From positions 16,306,927 through 16,370,926 of the forward strand of contig NW_024037063.1 of assembly GCF_015706575.1 (NCBI RefSeq): 64,000 bases of DNA, in the 5' to 3' direction. Both the position numbers and the translations under genes were made by a program. Of the stretch, positions 34,010 through 44,334 are shown one piece after another; position 1 is the stretch's first letter, and every line of letters begins with the position of its first letter. Under the pieces are notes generated by a model. It searched no databases. It had not been told where the DNA came from and saw only the letters and a list, made by a program, of their open reading frames with translations. The stretch comes from Patiria miniata (lineage: Eukaryota; Echinodermata; Asteroidea; Valvatida; Asterinidae).

Positions 34010-35390
34010 ATGATGCGTACTCTGTATTAAAAGCGTCAAAAGTGGAGAACCGTACTTTCCCATTTTCTGCTAGTATAGAATTGTAGGTTTTTTGAAATTG
34101 TAACACCTGTTTTTAAAAAACTCAATTTTGTGCTAGTAGAAATTTGGATTTTACTTGACGAGTTTCTCAGCGCCTCAAAAGTGGACAACTAGTAACCTCA
34201 AATTCTTACTAGCACAAATTATGATGGTCTAAAAGTGGACAACCCCGTTTTCCCATTTCCTGCTAGCAAAAACTTAGTTTTTAGATGTCAAAACGCCCAT
34301 TTTTAAGAAACTCAAATTTACGATAGCTATGATCGGCCCCTTAAAAGTGGACAACTAAAAAAACGTAATTTCTGTTAGTAAATAGCCCGTAGAAGGTGTG
34401 GGCAGGACGCGTGATGAGCGGGAGCAAGCTGAGCCGGAAATCAAAACTTAGTTCCAAAGGAGGACCATAATGGAGGATACATAATGGCTGAGCCTGAAAC
34501 AATACAACGGACCGTTAGATCATAGTGTTACGACGCAATATATAGCCAACAGAAATTACGTTTTTTTAGTTGTCCACTTTTGAGGTGCCGACATAGCCAT
34601 AAAAGTAAAATCTAAATTTCTGCAAGCAGAAAATTTAGGTTTTTTTTTTAAAACGGGTGTTTTGACTTCTAAAATCTAAATTTCTGCTAGCTGGAAATGG
34701 GAAAATGGGGTTGTCCACTTTTGAACCATCATAAATTTTGCTAGTAAGATTTTAGTTTTTTTTAATTTCCGCAAGCAGAAAATTAATAATAATTAATAAT
34801 AATAATTCCATGTTTTATCAATGGAGTACTTGACAATTGAAATCGAGGCAGGCCCTAGTTTGTTTCAATAATATTCACATATAAAGTGCTTAGTTTTAAA
34901 GCCAACCATAAATAGTTATCCTTTTGCCCCACCACTTCATCGTTTTTTTTTAAGTTGCAGGCAACGAATGCCACCCGTGTTGGATGCATCGTCCATTTCA
35001 ATTGCTACCTGAAGCGTATATTAGATTTAGCGCATTTAACGGATAGCGCAGTACTGAAAGCGCACTGTGCTATACGGATGCATGTATGGAGCGCTAAAAG
35101 TGGACAACAGTATTGTCCCATTTTCTGCTAGTAGAATTTTAGGTTTTTAGAAATTGTAACACCGGCTTTTTAAAAAAATAATTTTCTGCTAGCAGAAATT
35201 TTGATTTTACTATCTAAGCGCCTCAGAAATGGACAACTAAAAATCTCAAATTCTTGGCAAATAATGCTCCAAAACTGGATAACCCCGTTTTCCCATTTCA
35301 TGCTTGCAGAAAATTAGATTTTAGAAGACACAACAACCATTTTTATTTCAGAGTAGACATAAGGTCTGACTCGGTCTATTAAAAAGTGGT
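34010..35390. repeat. Cluster of inverted and direct 'aaaagtggacaac' repeats
   Basis: 34010-34390, inverted 34545-34790, and 35085-35350 share cccattttctgctag, aaagtggacaac and aaaatctaaatttctg. Internal palindromes such as tttctgctagcagaaa (35193) recur. It looks like a foldback element that has been partly duplicated. Confidence 0.65.
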
Positions 35391-36065
35391 GGGGGTTGGG
35401 AATTAGAAAAATTAAAAAGCAAGAAATTTCTGCTATCAGCATGTTCTAGAAAAAAATATTTACGTGACATTGTGATTTTACCCTTTATAGATTGTTTCTA
35501 TTTAAAAAAATTTTTTAGCATTCTTTTAATTTTCATCACTTTATCTAGCAAACACTGCTCATTTTTGTAATAGGAAGAAGACTTATCGTTACAGAACTTT
35601 GTACATGAAATTGTTCATTGACATTACTGCAAGAGAAAGCATAAACTCGTACAAAAATGAACAGATGAACAGAACATATTGCTTATCCGCATTATGTTTT
35701 TTTATGAATTTATGTTTTGTTTACATCCCTATGCAGTTAGGAAAAGTATGTGCAACAACATGGTACATTCCATCCTGCCAGCTCTCCCACTCAAAAGATT
35801 GTTATGAGGATCAAACCACTGTGTGAAATGGGGGTGGACAATTCCTCACTGTTTTCAAGAAGAGACACATGTTATAATTTGAAGAAAAAGCATTTTCGAG
35901 ATAATCGCAGGAGAAGTTTCTCCTATTTTAAAACTGCAAAAAATACTACTTGGCAACAACTTTGTGCAAAAAGGAAATCTTCATATGATTCTGTGGAAGG
36001 GGGAGTTTTACGTGAATCCGGTAATTAGAATGAACACGGTGGTTAATTAACCAAAAATTAATTTG

Positions 36066-36300
36066 TAAAGATGCGCGTCCCTTCGTGAAAACAAACAATT
36101 AAGTTTTCCTACATTTACGCCCTTTTCTGTTCAATGTGTATGTCCATATGGAAGGGGACACGAACGCAGTTGAAAATGTAACAAAGATGCATGTCCCTTC
36201 ATGAAAATGAAAATCTCAATTGACCTACTTTTACGCCTTTCTGTGCAATACGTTTTGTATGCATTCAAGGGGCAGGCACTTTTGCGTCTCTTCGTAAAAA
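36066..36300 (+). repeat. Two-unit tandem, ~117 bp
   Basis: aaagatgcgcgtcccttcgt at 36066 and aaagatgcatgtcccttcat at about 36182, each followed by tacgcc...tttctgt.caat and a aaggggac/aaggggca joint. Confidence 0.6.
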
Positions 36301-36329
36301 CACAACATGCAATTATGATTTTTTTAAAG

Positions 36330-36635
36330 ATTTATAATTTCATTCCGCTTTCAAAATTGAACACTTCTTTTCTTCTGATTGACATCAAATTTAATACAAA
36401 CCAAGACCACAATGACAAAATGTGCATTGACAAGTGTTGTCAAGATGACGTCATCGCAGGGCATGTGACGTCATGTGATAAAGCTTTATTTTTGAAATTA
36501 TTCTAAGCATTTTGAACAATCTTTAACTGTATCAAGCACTCTAAAAAAATGACTGCAAAAGGACAAACATAATATAAACATTTGTACAATTAAATGCGAA
36601 AAGCCCTATGTTCTGTTCGAACAGACATAGGTCTA
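36330..36635 (+). repeat. CRE-type dispersed repeat, tail part with terminal hairpin
   Basis: Matches 14880-15015 (cattccgctttcaaaattga; aaaccaagaccacaatgaca; tgtgcattgacaagtgttgt) and has TGACGTCA twice. It ends with hairpin 36605-36631 (CCTATGT-t-CTGTTCGAACAGACATAGG). Confidence 0.7.
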
Positions 36636-37415
36636 GTTTTCTTTGCAAATATTTTTTTTCTCTAAACCCTAATGACTTCTCTTACCATCATGTCAGGTTA
36701 AGGTATCAGATATCGTAGGATATGTTATTTACTAAACATATTCAAACATGTTGTATAAACCTCTAAAAATAAAACTAAATTACTTTGATAAGTTTGACAG
36801 TTTGGTAAGTATAAATGACATGTATCTGTACCTTTGTCATTGTAAGAGTTTGTATCATATCTCTGCTGTCACGATATACTGATCATTTAGCCTATGTTAA
36901 GTTTTGTTGGGATATTTGACTTTGTTTTAAAGGGAATATACAACATTTCTTAGAGAAACCCTAAAACCTTTTGAAAACTTTTCTCTGCGCATGTATGGGT
37001 GTGTGTGTCGGTAGGACTGTATGTTTTTTTATGGCACACTGCGATATTTTCGTAGGCTCCCCAATTTTTCGTAGGCCCCCGATTTTTTTCGTCAGCCCTA
37101 GGCACAGTACCTACTGTGCCTATTGGGTAATCCGGGCCTGGTGACAAGGTCATGTGACCCTTACCTCTGGTGTTAATAGAATTGTTAATGTTAGACCCTA
37201 ATATTATCTAAATATCAATCTGATTGGGCTGATACCTTGTATGAGCATGAGGTGACATTCCTGCATTCCATTACCATGTAATCTATTGTTCTAGTGTAAC
37301 AAGGGCTTGAATATTTCATTAGGCAATGTTATAGCAATCATTTCTCAGCAGTATGATATGCTTTGATACTGATTCTTTCATACTGCAGTTTTCGTATTGC
37401 ATCATAGTGTACTGA

Positions 37416-38059
37416 AGGGTTACAGCCTGATAGTCCGAAGGTTCGATAGTCGAAGGTTCTTTAGTCCGAAGGTTCGTTCGTCCGAAGGTTGAATAGTCTG
37501 AAGGTTCGATAATCTGAAGGTTCGATAGTCCGAAGGGCCTATTAGTCCGAAAATACAATAAGGTTAATTAATCCGAAGGCTCGATAGTCCGAATAGACGA
37601 TAGGGTGCGATAGTCCGAAAATACAATAGGGTCGATAGTCCGAACTGACAATAAGGTTCGATAGTACGAAAGGATAATATTGTTCGATAGTCCGAAAGGA
37701 TAATACGGTTCGTCAGTCTGACACTTCGGCCTATCGGACCTTACTGTTGATTCGGACTATCGGACCTTATTGTCGATTCGGACTATCGAACCTTATTTTC
37801 AATTCGGAATAATGAACTTTCGGACTATTGAACCTTATTTTTGTTTCGGACTAACGGACCTTCGGACTGATTAACCTTATTCTAAATTCAGACTACCGAA
37901 CCTTCAGATTAATGGTCCTTCGAACTATTGCATCAAATGTTCGGATTAACGAACCTTATTTTATGTTCGGACTAACGAACCCCCTCTAATGGAAATTTTG
38001 TGCATTCGGACTATCGAACCTTCGGACGATCGGACCTTCGGACTATCGGGCGACCCCCT
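37416..38059. mobile_element. 644-bp self-complementary array element with TSD
   Basis: Left half: about 20 variants of GATAGTCCGAAGGTTC and related words. Right half: the same words complemented (TTCGGACTATCGAACCTTA). Flanked by ACTGA on both sides (37411-37415; 38060-38064), with AGGG...CCCT termini; alternatively ACTGAAGG read as an 8-bp TSD. The design matches foldback (TU-like) transposons with tandem short repeats in the inverted arms. Confidence 0.8.
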
Positions 38060-38444
38060 ACTGAAGGTGTGCCTGCTGAAATGTCAAGGTCATGCATGTC
38101 ACTCTTACATCCTGTGTTAACAGAAGTGAAATTATTTTTGATTATAATATCAATTTTACAGAGACAGTTTTTGTTTGTAAATCATTCAATCATTTAGTAC
38201 CATCCAGTAGACAATCAAAAACAGCTTTGTGGTTCAGTTACAACCACAATCTCTAGTTTTGCTTGTAATCTTCCAAAACTTAAAGATATATGCTATTCTT
38301 GATACTTAAAACTTTTAATTGGGTATTCTACCCCTGGGCTATATCTTCCTTATTCCTGCTAAATCCTCCAAACCTCCCCTGTGGAGTTTGCAGGTTTTGG
38401 GAGGATATTAATTAACCTACTATCAATTGTGTTTGCTATTACAG

Positions 38445-38565
38445 AGGGGACTGGTTACTCCAGTTTATATACCGTGCAGCCTCAGTTCAAATGATAGATA
38501 TCGCTGGACTTGAGCCCATTGCCTGGAAGGACAGACGGATGGTCAATGTGGATCTTACTGAAATA
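38445..38565 (+). CDS. TMCO4: TMCO4 exon: GDWLLQFIYR ... VNVDL
   Basis: Acceptor ctattacag, donor GTAAGT. It opens with the last base of the split Arg codon and encodes GDWLLQFIYRAASVQMIDIA, then GLEPIAWKDRRMVNVDLTEI. The preceding intron is 14.5 kb, the longest in the window. Confidence 0.94.
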
Positions 38566-38759
38566 GTAAGTCTCTGCAGGTTCAGTTAAATCAAAACCCC
38601 CTTATTTTCTTGTCACTGGAAGCTTTTGAATCCATTGAAATCTATCAATCGCTGGAGGATCAGGTGGGTTGACTGAGGAACACAGCCCCAATTCATCATA
38701 ATTGTTGTAGCTGCTGGCCCCAGACACCGTCAAGAACAGCACATGATGTCACATGACGT

Positions 38760-39290
38760 CATTGTTGGTTTTAAGTTGTGAACAGCCAATCCCCCCCCCC
38801 CCCCCCCCGATACGAATCGTTTGTTATACCACGGTAATAGATTGCGAATTTTTATTGGTCGAGAGTGAATGATGTGACATGCCACAAAAATGCATGAGCA
38901 ATGCCGTGGTACATGATTATGTACCCCATGGGGTACATTACCTTGATCTTTCCCACTGTTGAAAAGTTCATTTCCACCACGTTGTATTATATTAATGTGA
39001 CCTCGGGTATGAGGTTGTAGCTACACTGGTACTACGTAAATTGATGTATGTTCCTGTGAGATGTGCCACGGGGGACAGTGAAGTACTATTTCTGCCTCGA
39101 TACAGCCGCCATTGTTGTTTACATCGTTCGTCACTGTTCATCTCCTTATTTTAACTGTGCCAATTTTACCGTAATTTCACCGTAACAATGTCGGCAGATG
39201 ACAACAGTCATATAAATTATATTTTTTTGTTCGAAGTTCATAAGAGTTATATTGAGGTAGTATAGCCAACAGATATACAATATAAAATAA
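38760..39290. other. Intron with C tract and 20-bp palindrome
   Basis: A C run at 38791-38808. ATGTACCCCATGGGGTACAT at 38919-38938 is a perfect palindrome. The phrases tataccacggtaat and atgccgtggtac near 38825 and 38905 are also complementary, so a larger hairpin exists. Confidence 0.5.
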
Positions 39291-40220
39291 AATCACATGC
39301 CCTACGATGACGTCTTCTTGATAACACTTGTCAATGCACACTTTCTCATTGTGGTCTTGGTTTGTATTTAGCTTGAAGTCAATCCAATGAAAGGAAGTGT
39401 TAAATTTTGGAAGTGGAATGAAATTGCAAGTATCAAAAAATCATAAAAAATCAACCGATGATGTCATGGTGGCGTCATTTCGGATTTTGCATACTTGTGA
39501 CACCATCTACCTATCCACCAAGTTTCAGGACGATCGAAGTTTCCCTTATATGGGTTTTTAAAAATTGCATTTTTGATGACGTCATGATGACGTCACACAT
39601 TTTTCAAAATTGTGTGCATATACCTATTACCTAACAAACATAATGCAAAAAGAATTTTGAATTTTACACGCTGCGTTCGTGAGAAATGGCTTAAAGGTCC
39701 AAAAATACAAAAAATCATATAAAATCGCACGATGACCTCATCATGACGTCACTTAACACATCCCGGTCTACCTACATACCGAGTTTCAACCCAATCGGAC
39801 TTACAGTTCTGTAGATATATAGGCCTTTAAAATATGCACATTTCAGATGACGTCATGTTACCCATGATGACGTCATGATGACGTCAATCTTCGGGACACA
39901 ACTTTGCTATAGGGACTATGCCTATGGTAACTGAATGATGTAGGACAAAGATTAATGCCAAAAGTGGCGTCGACAAAAGACATGTACAAAGTCTACGGGA
40001 TTTAGGGTGTGAAACAAGAAGAAGAAGAAGAAGAAGAAGAAAAAAATCAGAACATAAACAAAGGCTTTTTCGCAACTTTGCGGAAAAGCCAAAAAAGAAA
40101 AGAAAGAAAAAATGTTAACAAAAACAAAGGCTATTTCGGCCGGTTGCCGAAACAGCCCCCCCCCCAAAAAAAAATCTTAACGAAAACAAAGGCTGTTTTG
40201 GCTGGTTGCCGAAACAGCCA
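39290..40220 (-). repeat. CRE-type dispersed repeat, inverted copy with three head hairpins
   Basis: Minus-strand counterpart of 14098-15060. TGACGTCA at 39577, 39588, 39848, 39868 and 39879; (GAA)n at about 40017-40041; hairpins at 40063-40090, 40129-40157 and 40191-40219, about 64 bp apart. Confidence 0.75.
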
Positions 40221-40279
40221 ATAACATGATTTTTGGCGTGCATTTTCTCAAGTTACAATGCGCGGCTTAGGACAACTCA

Positions 40280-40935
40280 TTACAGATTATTTTGAAAGAA
40301 CAGATCAGTTTTCAATCTACCCTTAAAGTTGTCAAGAGAACTGATGTTGCAGATGTTGTCTGACAAGGAATTCCAGCATTGGGTACCAGACACTGAGAAG
40401 GCCCTGTCCCCTGCCCTTTTGAAAGTGTGTGGAACTCTTAGGTTGTTACTGTAGCGGAGGCCTTAAGGTTGAGTGATCCCATGATGTACTGCGGCATTGC
40501 GTTACGAAGTGATTTGTGCATGAAATCTGCTGTTCTGTAATTGATGCGTTGTCTATTACTGGTAACCCATGTAATTGTTGAAGAAATGGAGATAAAGGCA
40601 TGTGTGTATTTGGGTTAATAATGTGATACGGGCGGCATTGTTTTCAAGCCATTGGAGTCGATCAACATCATATTGATTAATACCATCGAGGAGGGAGTTG
40701 CAATAAACGAGTTTGGATAGCTTAAGTGCTCGGACAGCGGCGTGGCATGGGTTGTTGTCAATGTATTTACAAATCTTTGTAACAAATGTTCCTGTTGTGG
40801 TAATTGATATATTTGCACATATGTTTGCTACCTGTTTGCTCATTGTCATGGATCTGTCGAAAACAACATCCACGTTTCGGATTTTTCTGAGATGCTTTGA
40901 TCGTTGTGTTAATAACTATCTGCAGAGTTATGTTG
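40280..40935 (-). pseudogene. LINE ORF2 C-terminal fragment
   Basis: The minus strand reads VVFDRSMTMSKQVANICANI, ICKYIDNNPCHAAVRALKLS, KLVYCNSLLDGINQYDVDRL, then after a frameshift LRYSNNLRVPHTFKRAGDRA, WNSLSDNICNISSLDNFKGR, LKTDLFF and a stop at 40280. This is the post-RT region of a CR1/L2-type LINE (dYCNslL.g.p...l.rLQ; RaFsv..p..WNsLp). Confidence 0.8.
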
Positions 40936-40978
40936 GTTAAGTGTTTCTGATGAGAAAATGCGGCAATGAAAAATACCT

Positions 40979-41130
40979 GCTCCTTTCCACTTCAAAGCGG
41001 AAAAGCATTGTTTTTTGTACTGATTTTTTGGGGCTTTTCTGCAAAATTGTGGAAAGCCTTCGTTTTTTGTTCTTCTTCCTACTTCTTCTTCCTACTTCTT
41101 GTTCCACACCCAAAATCCCATAGACATTGT
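40979..41130 (+). repeat. Short CRE-type repeat head with two hairpins
   Basis: Hairpins 40979-41006 and 41032-41058, followed by cttcgttttttgttcttctt and ccatagacattgtctatg, the same order as at 33734. It ends about 180 bp upstream of the last TMCO4 exon. Confidence 0.6.
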
Positions 41131-41311
41131 CTATGTCAAAAAAGGGGGGTTCCGCTTTTCTTTACTCACCCTGTATACCAAAATTTGCGGGGGTAGGATA
41201 AGGGAAAATTTAAGTTGGAAAAAATGTGTGCACAACCCTATAGGGACGTCTCTCTAAGGTACCGTTTCCCGTAATCAGTAATATTATTAATTTGTGGTTG
41301 TTCACCTTCAG

Positions 41312-41806
41312 GTCAATGGCCATTTTGACTACGTGGAGAAAATGGATGAAATCCTCAATCACATTGGACTAAGGACAAGGGCTACTTGCATCTCCCGAAA
41401 TCTGACTCAACGGACTAGGACTCCAACTGGGCCTTTTGATAGTGACCAATGCGCATCATCGTCTGGTTCAATTGATGATCGGGAAATAGACTATGCCATA
41501 ATAGATGCAAAGGATTTGATTCTGTCTGCGGAAAATCCACCCATGGCTCAAGCAAACATTCCACATTGTGATTTGAAACTTGTTGTAACTGGTCACAACC
41601 AGCCGGAACCACTTCAGGTCGGTGCGAGCCACACTGAGCAAAAGGCTTGCTTGGTTTCAACCAGCAAGAGTGACGAGGCTCAGTTGTCAAAGGAGACGAT
41701 TGGAGAAGCAGTTGCAAGGTTAGAGGAATGCTCTATTAGAAGTGAAGGGACTGCATCACTTGAGCATGGCCAAGATGTAGAGCTAGGTGAGAAGCCAGCA
41801 AGTTGA
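41312..41806 (+). CDS. TMCO4: TMCO4 terminal exon with stop codon
   Basis: Acceptor caccttcag, phase 0, stop TGA at 41804-41806. It opens with VNGHFDYVEKMDEILNHIGL, the conserved end of the domain. About 140 polar, acidic, low-conservation residues follow, as is usual for the C-terminal tail of TMCO4. Confidence 0.92.
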   Translation, partial: VNGHFDYVEKMDEILNHIGLRTRATCISRNLTQRTRTPTGPFDSDQCASSSGSIDDREIDYAIIDAKDLILSAENPPMAQANIPHCDLKLVVTGHNQPEPLQVGASHTEQKACLVSTSKSDEAQLSKETIGEAVARLEECSIRSEGTASLEHGQDVELGEKPAS

Positions 41807-41831
41807 GCTGTGATATTTGGTAAAACTTTAA

Positions 41832-42357
41832 AGGTATAGTCCATCATTTGTAATTTGTGCATTTTGTTCGTTTGAAGCAACAAAAGTGCTAAAAAACAAC
41901 TAACCTGATGAAGCTTCAGCTCAGCTCCAGACAGTATATTCCGAGAAAAACAGCATTCTGGGATCTTGATTTCAAATCAAAAGTTGCTGAATCATGTTTT
42001 GATTTGGGCCTGAATTCAGTGTCCGATACACGTTCTCACTGAGCCGATTGCAGCTACGCGATGTCGCGCACTGATCCGACGAATTATAGCAACCGAGGGC
42101 GCGTGTGCGTCATGCCAATGCTTGCGCGTGCTTTGCAGAATAACAAAATGAACTACTAATTTAAATTTCCTACGGTGCGTCTTAAGAAGCACCGTTGGAA
42201 AGGCCTTCATTCGTTGATTTCTTCAAAATGACAGCTTGCCAGAAAGAATTATTTCACAGGGAGTTTAGTGCCCTTACTATCTTTCAACCAAGTATGTTTT
42301 TTCAACAATAATTACGTCAGTTACTTATCGGATAGCTGCAAATGATGGACTCTAGCT
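41832..42357 (+). mobile_element. TTAA-flanked MITE family A, copy 1
   Basis: Termini AGGTATAGTCCATCATTTG and complement of AGCTAGAGTCCATCATTTG, TTAA on both sides (41828-41831; 42358-42361), 526 bp. Copies 2 and 3 lie at 58156-58680 and 61290-61825. It would be part of the TMCO4 3' UTR if the AATAAA at 42634 is used. Confidence 0.88.
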
Positions 42358-42633
42358 TTAAAGGCACAACACTGGATTGAATGCCGTAGCAACTAGCAAA
42401 CTAATTAGGGTTCAACGCGTGTAGATTTCCTAGGCTATTTTGACCGTTTGAACAACATATCCTAAGGTCTACACTCCAGACAGATATTGATTTCTCCTGA
42501 AGGATGCTCTCTTTAGTACTTGTGTACAATTTACATGTAAGGTTTCTTTTCACTCATAGAGTGAAAAACAATAGTTGTATTCATCAAGCTATGCTGTGAA
42601 GAATTATTCATTTAAAATATAGTAATTTAACAT

Positions 42634-42639
42634 AATAAA
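42634..42639 (+). promoter_or_regulatory. Candidate TMCO4 polyadenylation signal (AATAAA)
   Basis: First clear AATAAA after the TMCO4 stop, about 830 bp downstream and beyond a TTAA-flanked MITE that would lie in the 3' UTR. Position and hexamer are the only evidence. Confidence 0.3.
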
Positions 42640-42834
42640 AAGAGAGGGCACTTTGTACCACTTTCAAGAGCCCTTGGATAGGAAACACCATGTGCGCGTA
42701 CTGGTTGGCGTGCGTATCGTGCGAAGTATGCACGGCTAACTTCATTCTCAATGTGTACGTACAAAGCCATAGTGTTTTGGCTTTTTATTTCATTTGACGA
42801 GCACAACTCTCTCTACAATATATCCACATGAAAA

Positions 42835-43830
42835 TGATTTTTACTTCTCTGTTTCAAATTCAGCATATGGAGTACTGACCTGAGCATTGTGCGATGTGAT
42901 ATCAATTTTGTTCATGTACCACTGATCATGACCAAGACGTATGAAGTAAGTCATTTTCCAGCTCCCACAAATTTGCTGAAAGCCTGATTCTCTTTGAAAT
43001 TGAAATGGGCCAGAAAGGCGCTTCCTGCTAGTTGAGCATATGAAGATAGGCATCTCCATTAATTTGATATTTTGTTAAAAAAGGGACCAATCAGACGCCC
43101 GAGTCTATTTGATCCAATCCAGGCAAAACTTTCTGACCATAGTCCGGTGTAATGCAGAAGATTGGACATTTCATGTGAATACTTTTCCACACATCGTTCA
43201 TTGTAAATGCAGCTTCTTCCCCGATCACACGGTGCTAGAAAGGGTCGTGTTGCTTAAGCAGCCAATTGCAGAAGTCTATTGGCCTTTCTGGCAAAAGCTT
43301 ATGTCGTATCTGCAGACAATCAAGTCTTTGACCTCGGTGCTCCTGTGGGATTGCATCGTGTACTTAAAACTTAAGGTGGGATTTTTCTGCAGGGGAGCTC
43401 ATACAAGCTTGCAATTTGCAACTGTTCTCTCTGTTCTTGGGTGACCAGAGTGTCCTTTGTTTGATTATGGCTAGTGCCATGGTCATGGAACTTGCATTAA
43501 ATGCCTCCTGGAGACTTGCTGTAGTGGCGTATTCAAGAGCCATAAAGGTTTGCTGTTCAACGGTAAAATGCTGTCGTACCATGGTGAAGACCAAGTGTAT
43601 CTGGCAATTTAGTAAGCTTCACTTACTACCAACCTTCTTACATACATGTAACATGTTTCATGGGTTAGGCCTAGCCACTCTTGAGATAACAGGGGCCTCA
43701 ATCTACCTGGCTGAACTGGAAATTACATACACATTGTTGGAACAGAGAAATGGATTACTTCATTCATCTTGCCATGATATTACATCACACAATGCTTGAG
43801 TGAGTACACCATACACTAAAGTAAAAAAAA
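42835..43830. repeat. Probable inverted-repeat element
   Basis: ttttacttctctgtttc...atatggagtactgacctgagcattgtgcgatgt at the left matches the complement of the right part (43700-43830: gcattgtgtgatgtaatatca, gtgtactcactcaagc). The arms are about 100 bp and diverged. No protein recognised. Confidence 0.45.
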
Positions 43831-44334
43831 AATTATGGTAAAAATTGACTTATATCATATTAAATGAATGGGTAGTGCTAGGTAATGCATAACCGTATTG
43901 CTCTATGAAAAACTAAAGTAAGTAAGATTTGAGGCATTGCATGGTGGATAAGATTTGGAAAATACATTGTTTAATCACCAAGCTCTTAAAAGCTCTGTCA
44001 CGGACATTACGCAATGCCAGAATTGCCCAAATCTAGATAGCGGGCAGTGTTAAACCATGTGACCAAAACTGGCAGGGTTACTTCTGATTTCTGAAAATGT
44101 GAGAAGTTTCCTGAACTTGACACTCATGGTGAATACTGGTTTTATCCAACAAAAGCTGCCTGTCATGAGTGTTATCAGTCCTGAAAATTGAATTCATCAA
44201 ATTGAAGCTTGCATCTTCTAAATTGGTTGCCAGGCATAATGCTCAGTTTCTGTATTTAAAACCCATTGAGGCATTGTTCTTTGGGTGTTCACTGGATGAG
44301 GAAAGAGCTTTGTTTCACCTTTTTTTTTTTTAAT
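43831..44334. other. Intergenic stretch, nothing recognised
   Basis: AT-rich, between the TMCO4 3' region and a LINE fragment. No coding signal. Confidence 0.45.

Larger units (their letters stand above)
501..41806 (+). other. TMCO4: TMCO4 gene, 3' part (9 exons, N-terminal exons outside window)
   Basis: Transmembrane and coiled-coil domain protein 4, DUF726 family: a membrane protein with an alpha/beta-hydrolase fold whose substrate is not established. Nine exons joined at GT/AG sites keep one reading frame and encode about 492 residues plus TGA. Order of parts: a charged EEQKEKQKRAK linker; two Gly/Ala-rich hydrophobic segments (exons 1-2); KMKKRVGAIEEFEF; a WESKYLLALGEAL block; a third hydrophobic stretch; IDNPWS; the nucleophile elbow GFSMGAR (GxSxG); VLLGAPV; GDWLLQFIYR; and a weakly conserved acidic/polar tail. 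All blocks are recognisable and in the order seen in vertebrate TMCO4 (about 630 residues), so roughly the first quarter is missing to the left. Introns are long (up to 14.5 kb) and full of repeats. The gene converges on GAPDH. Confidence 0.93.

Noticed and set aside
37416..38059. CRISPR-like array of short repeats
   Set aside because: Repeats are variable, there are no constant-length spacers, the halves are in opposite orientation, and the window is eukaryotic.
41415..41717. 100-codon minus-strand frame
   Set aside because: Antisense shadow of the terminal TMCO4 exon.
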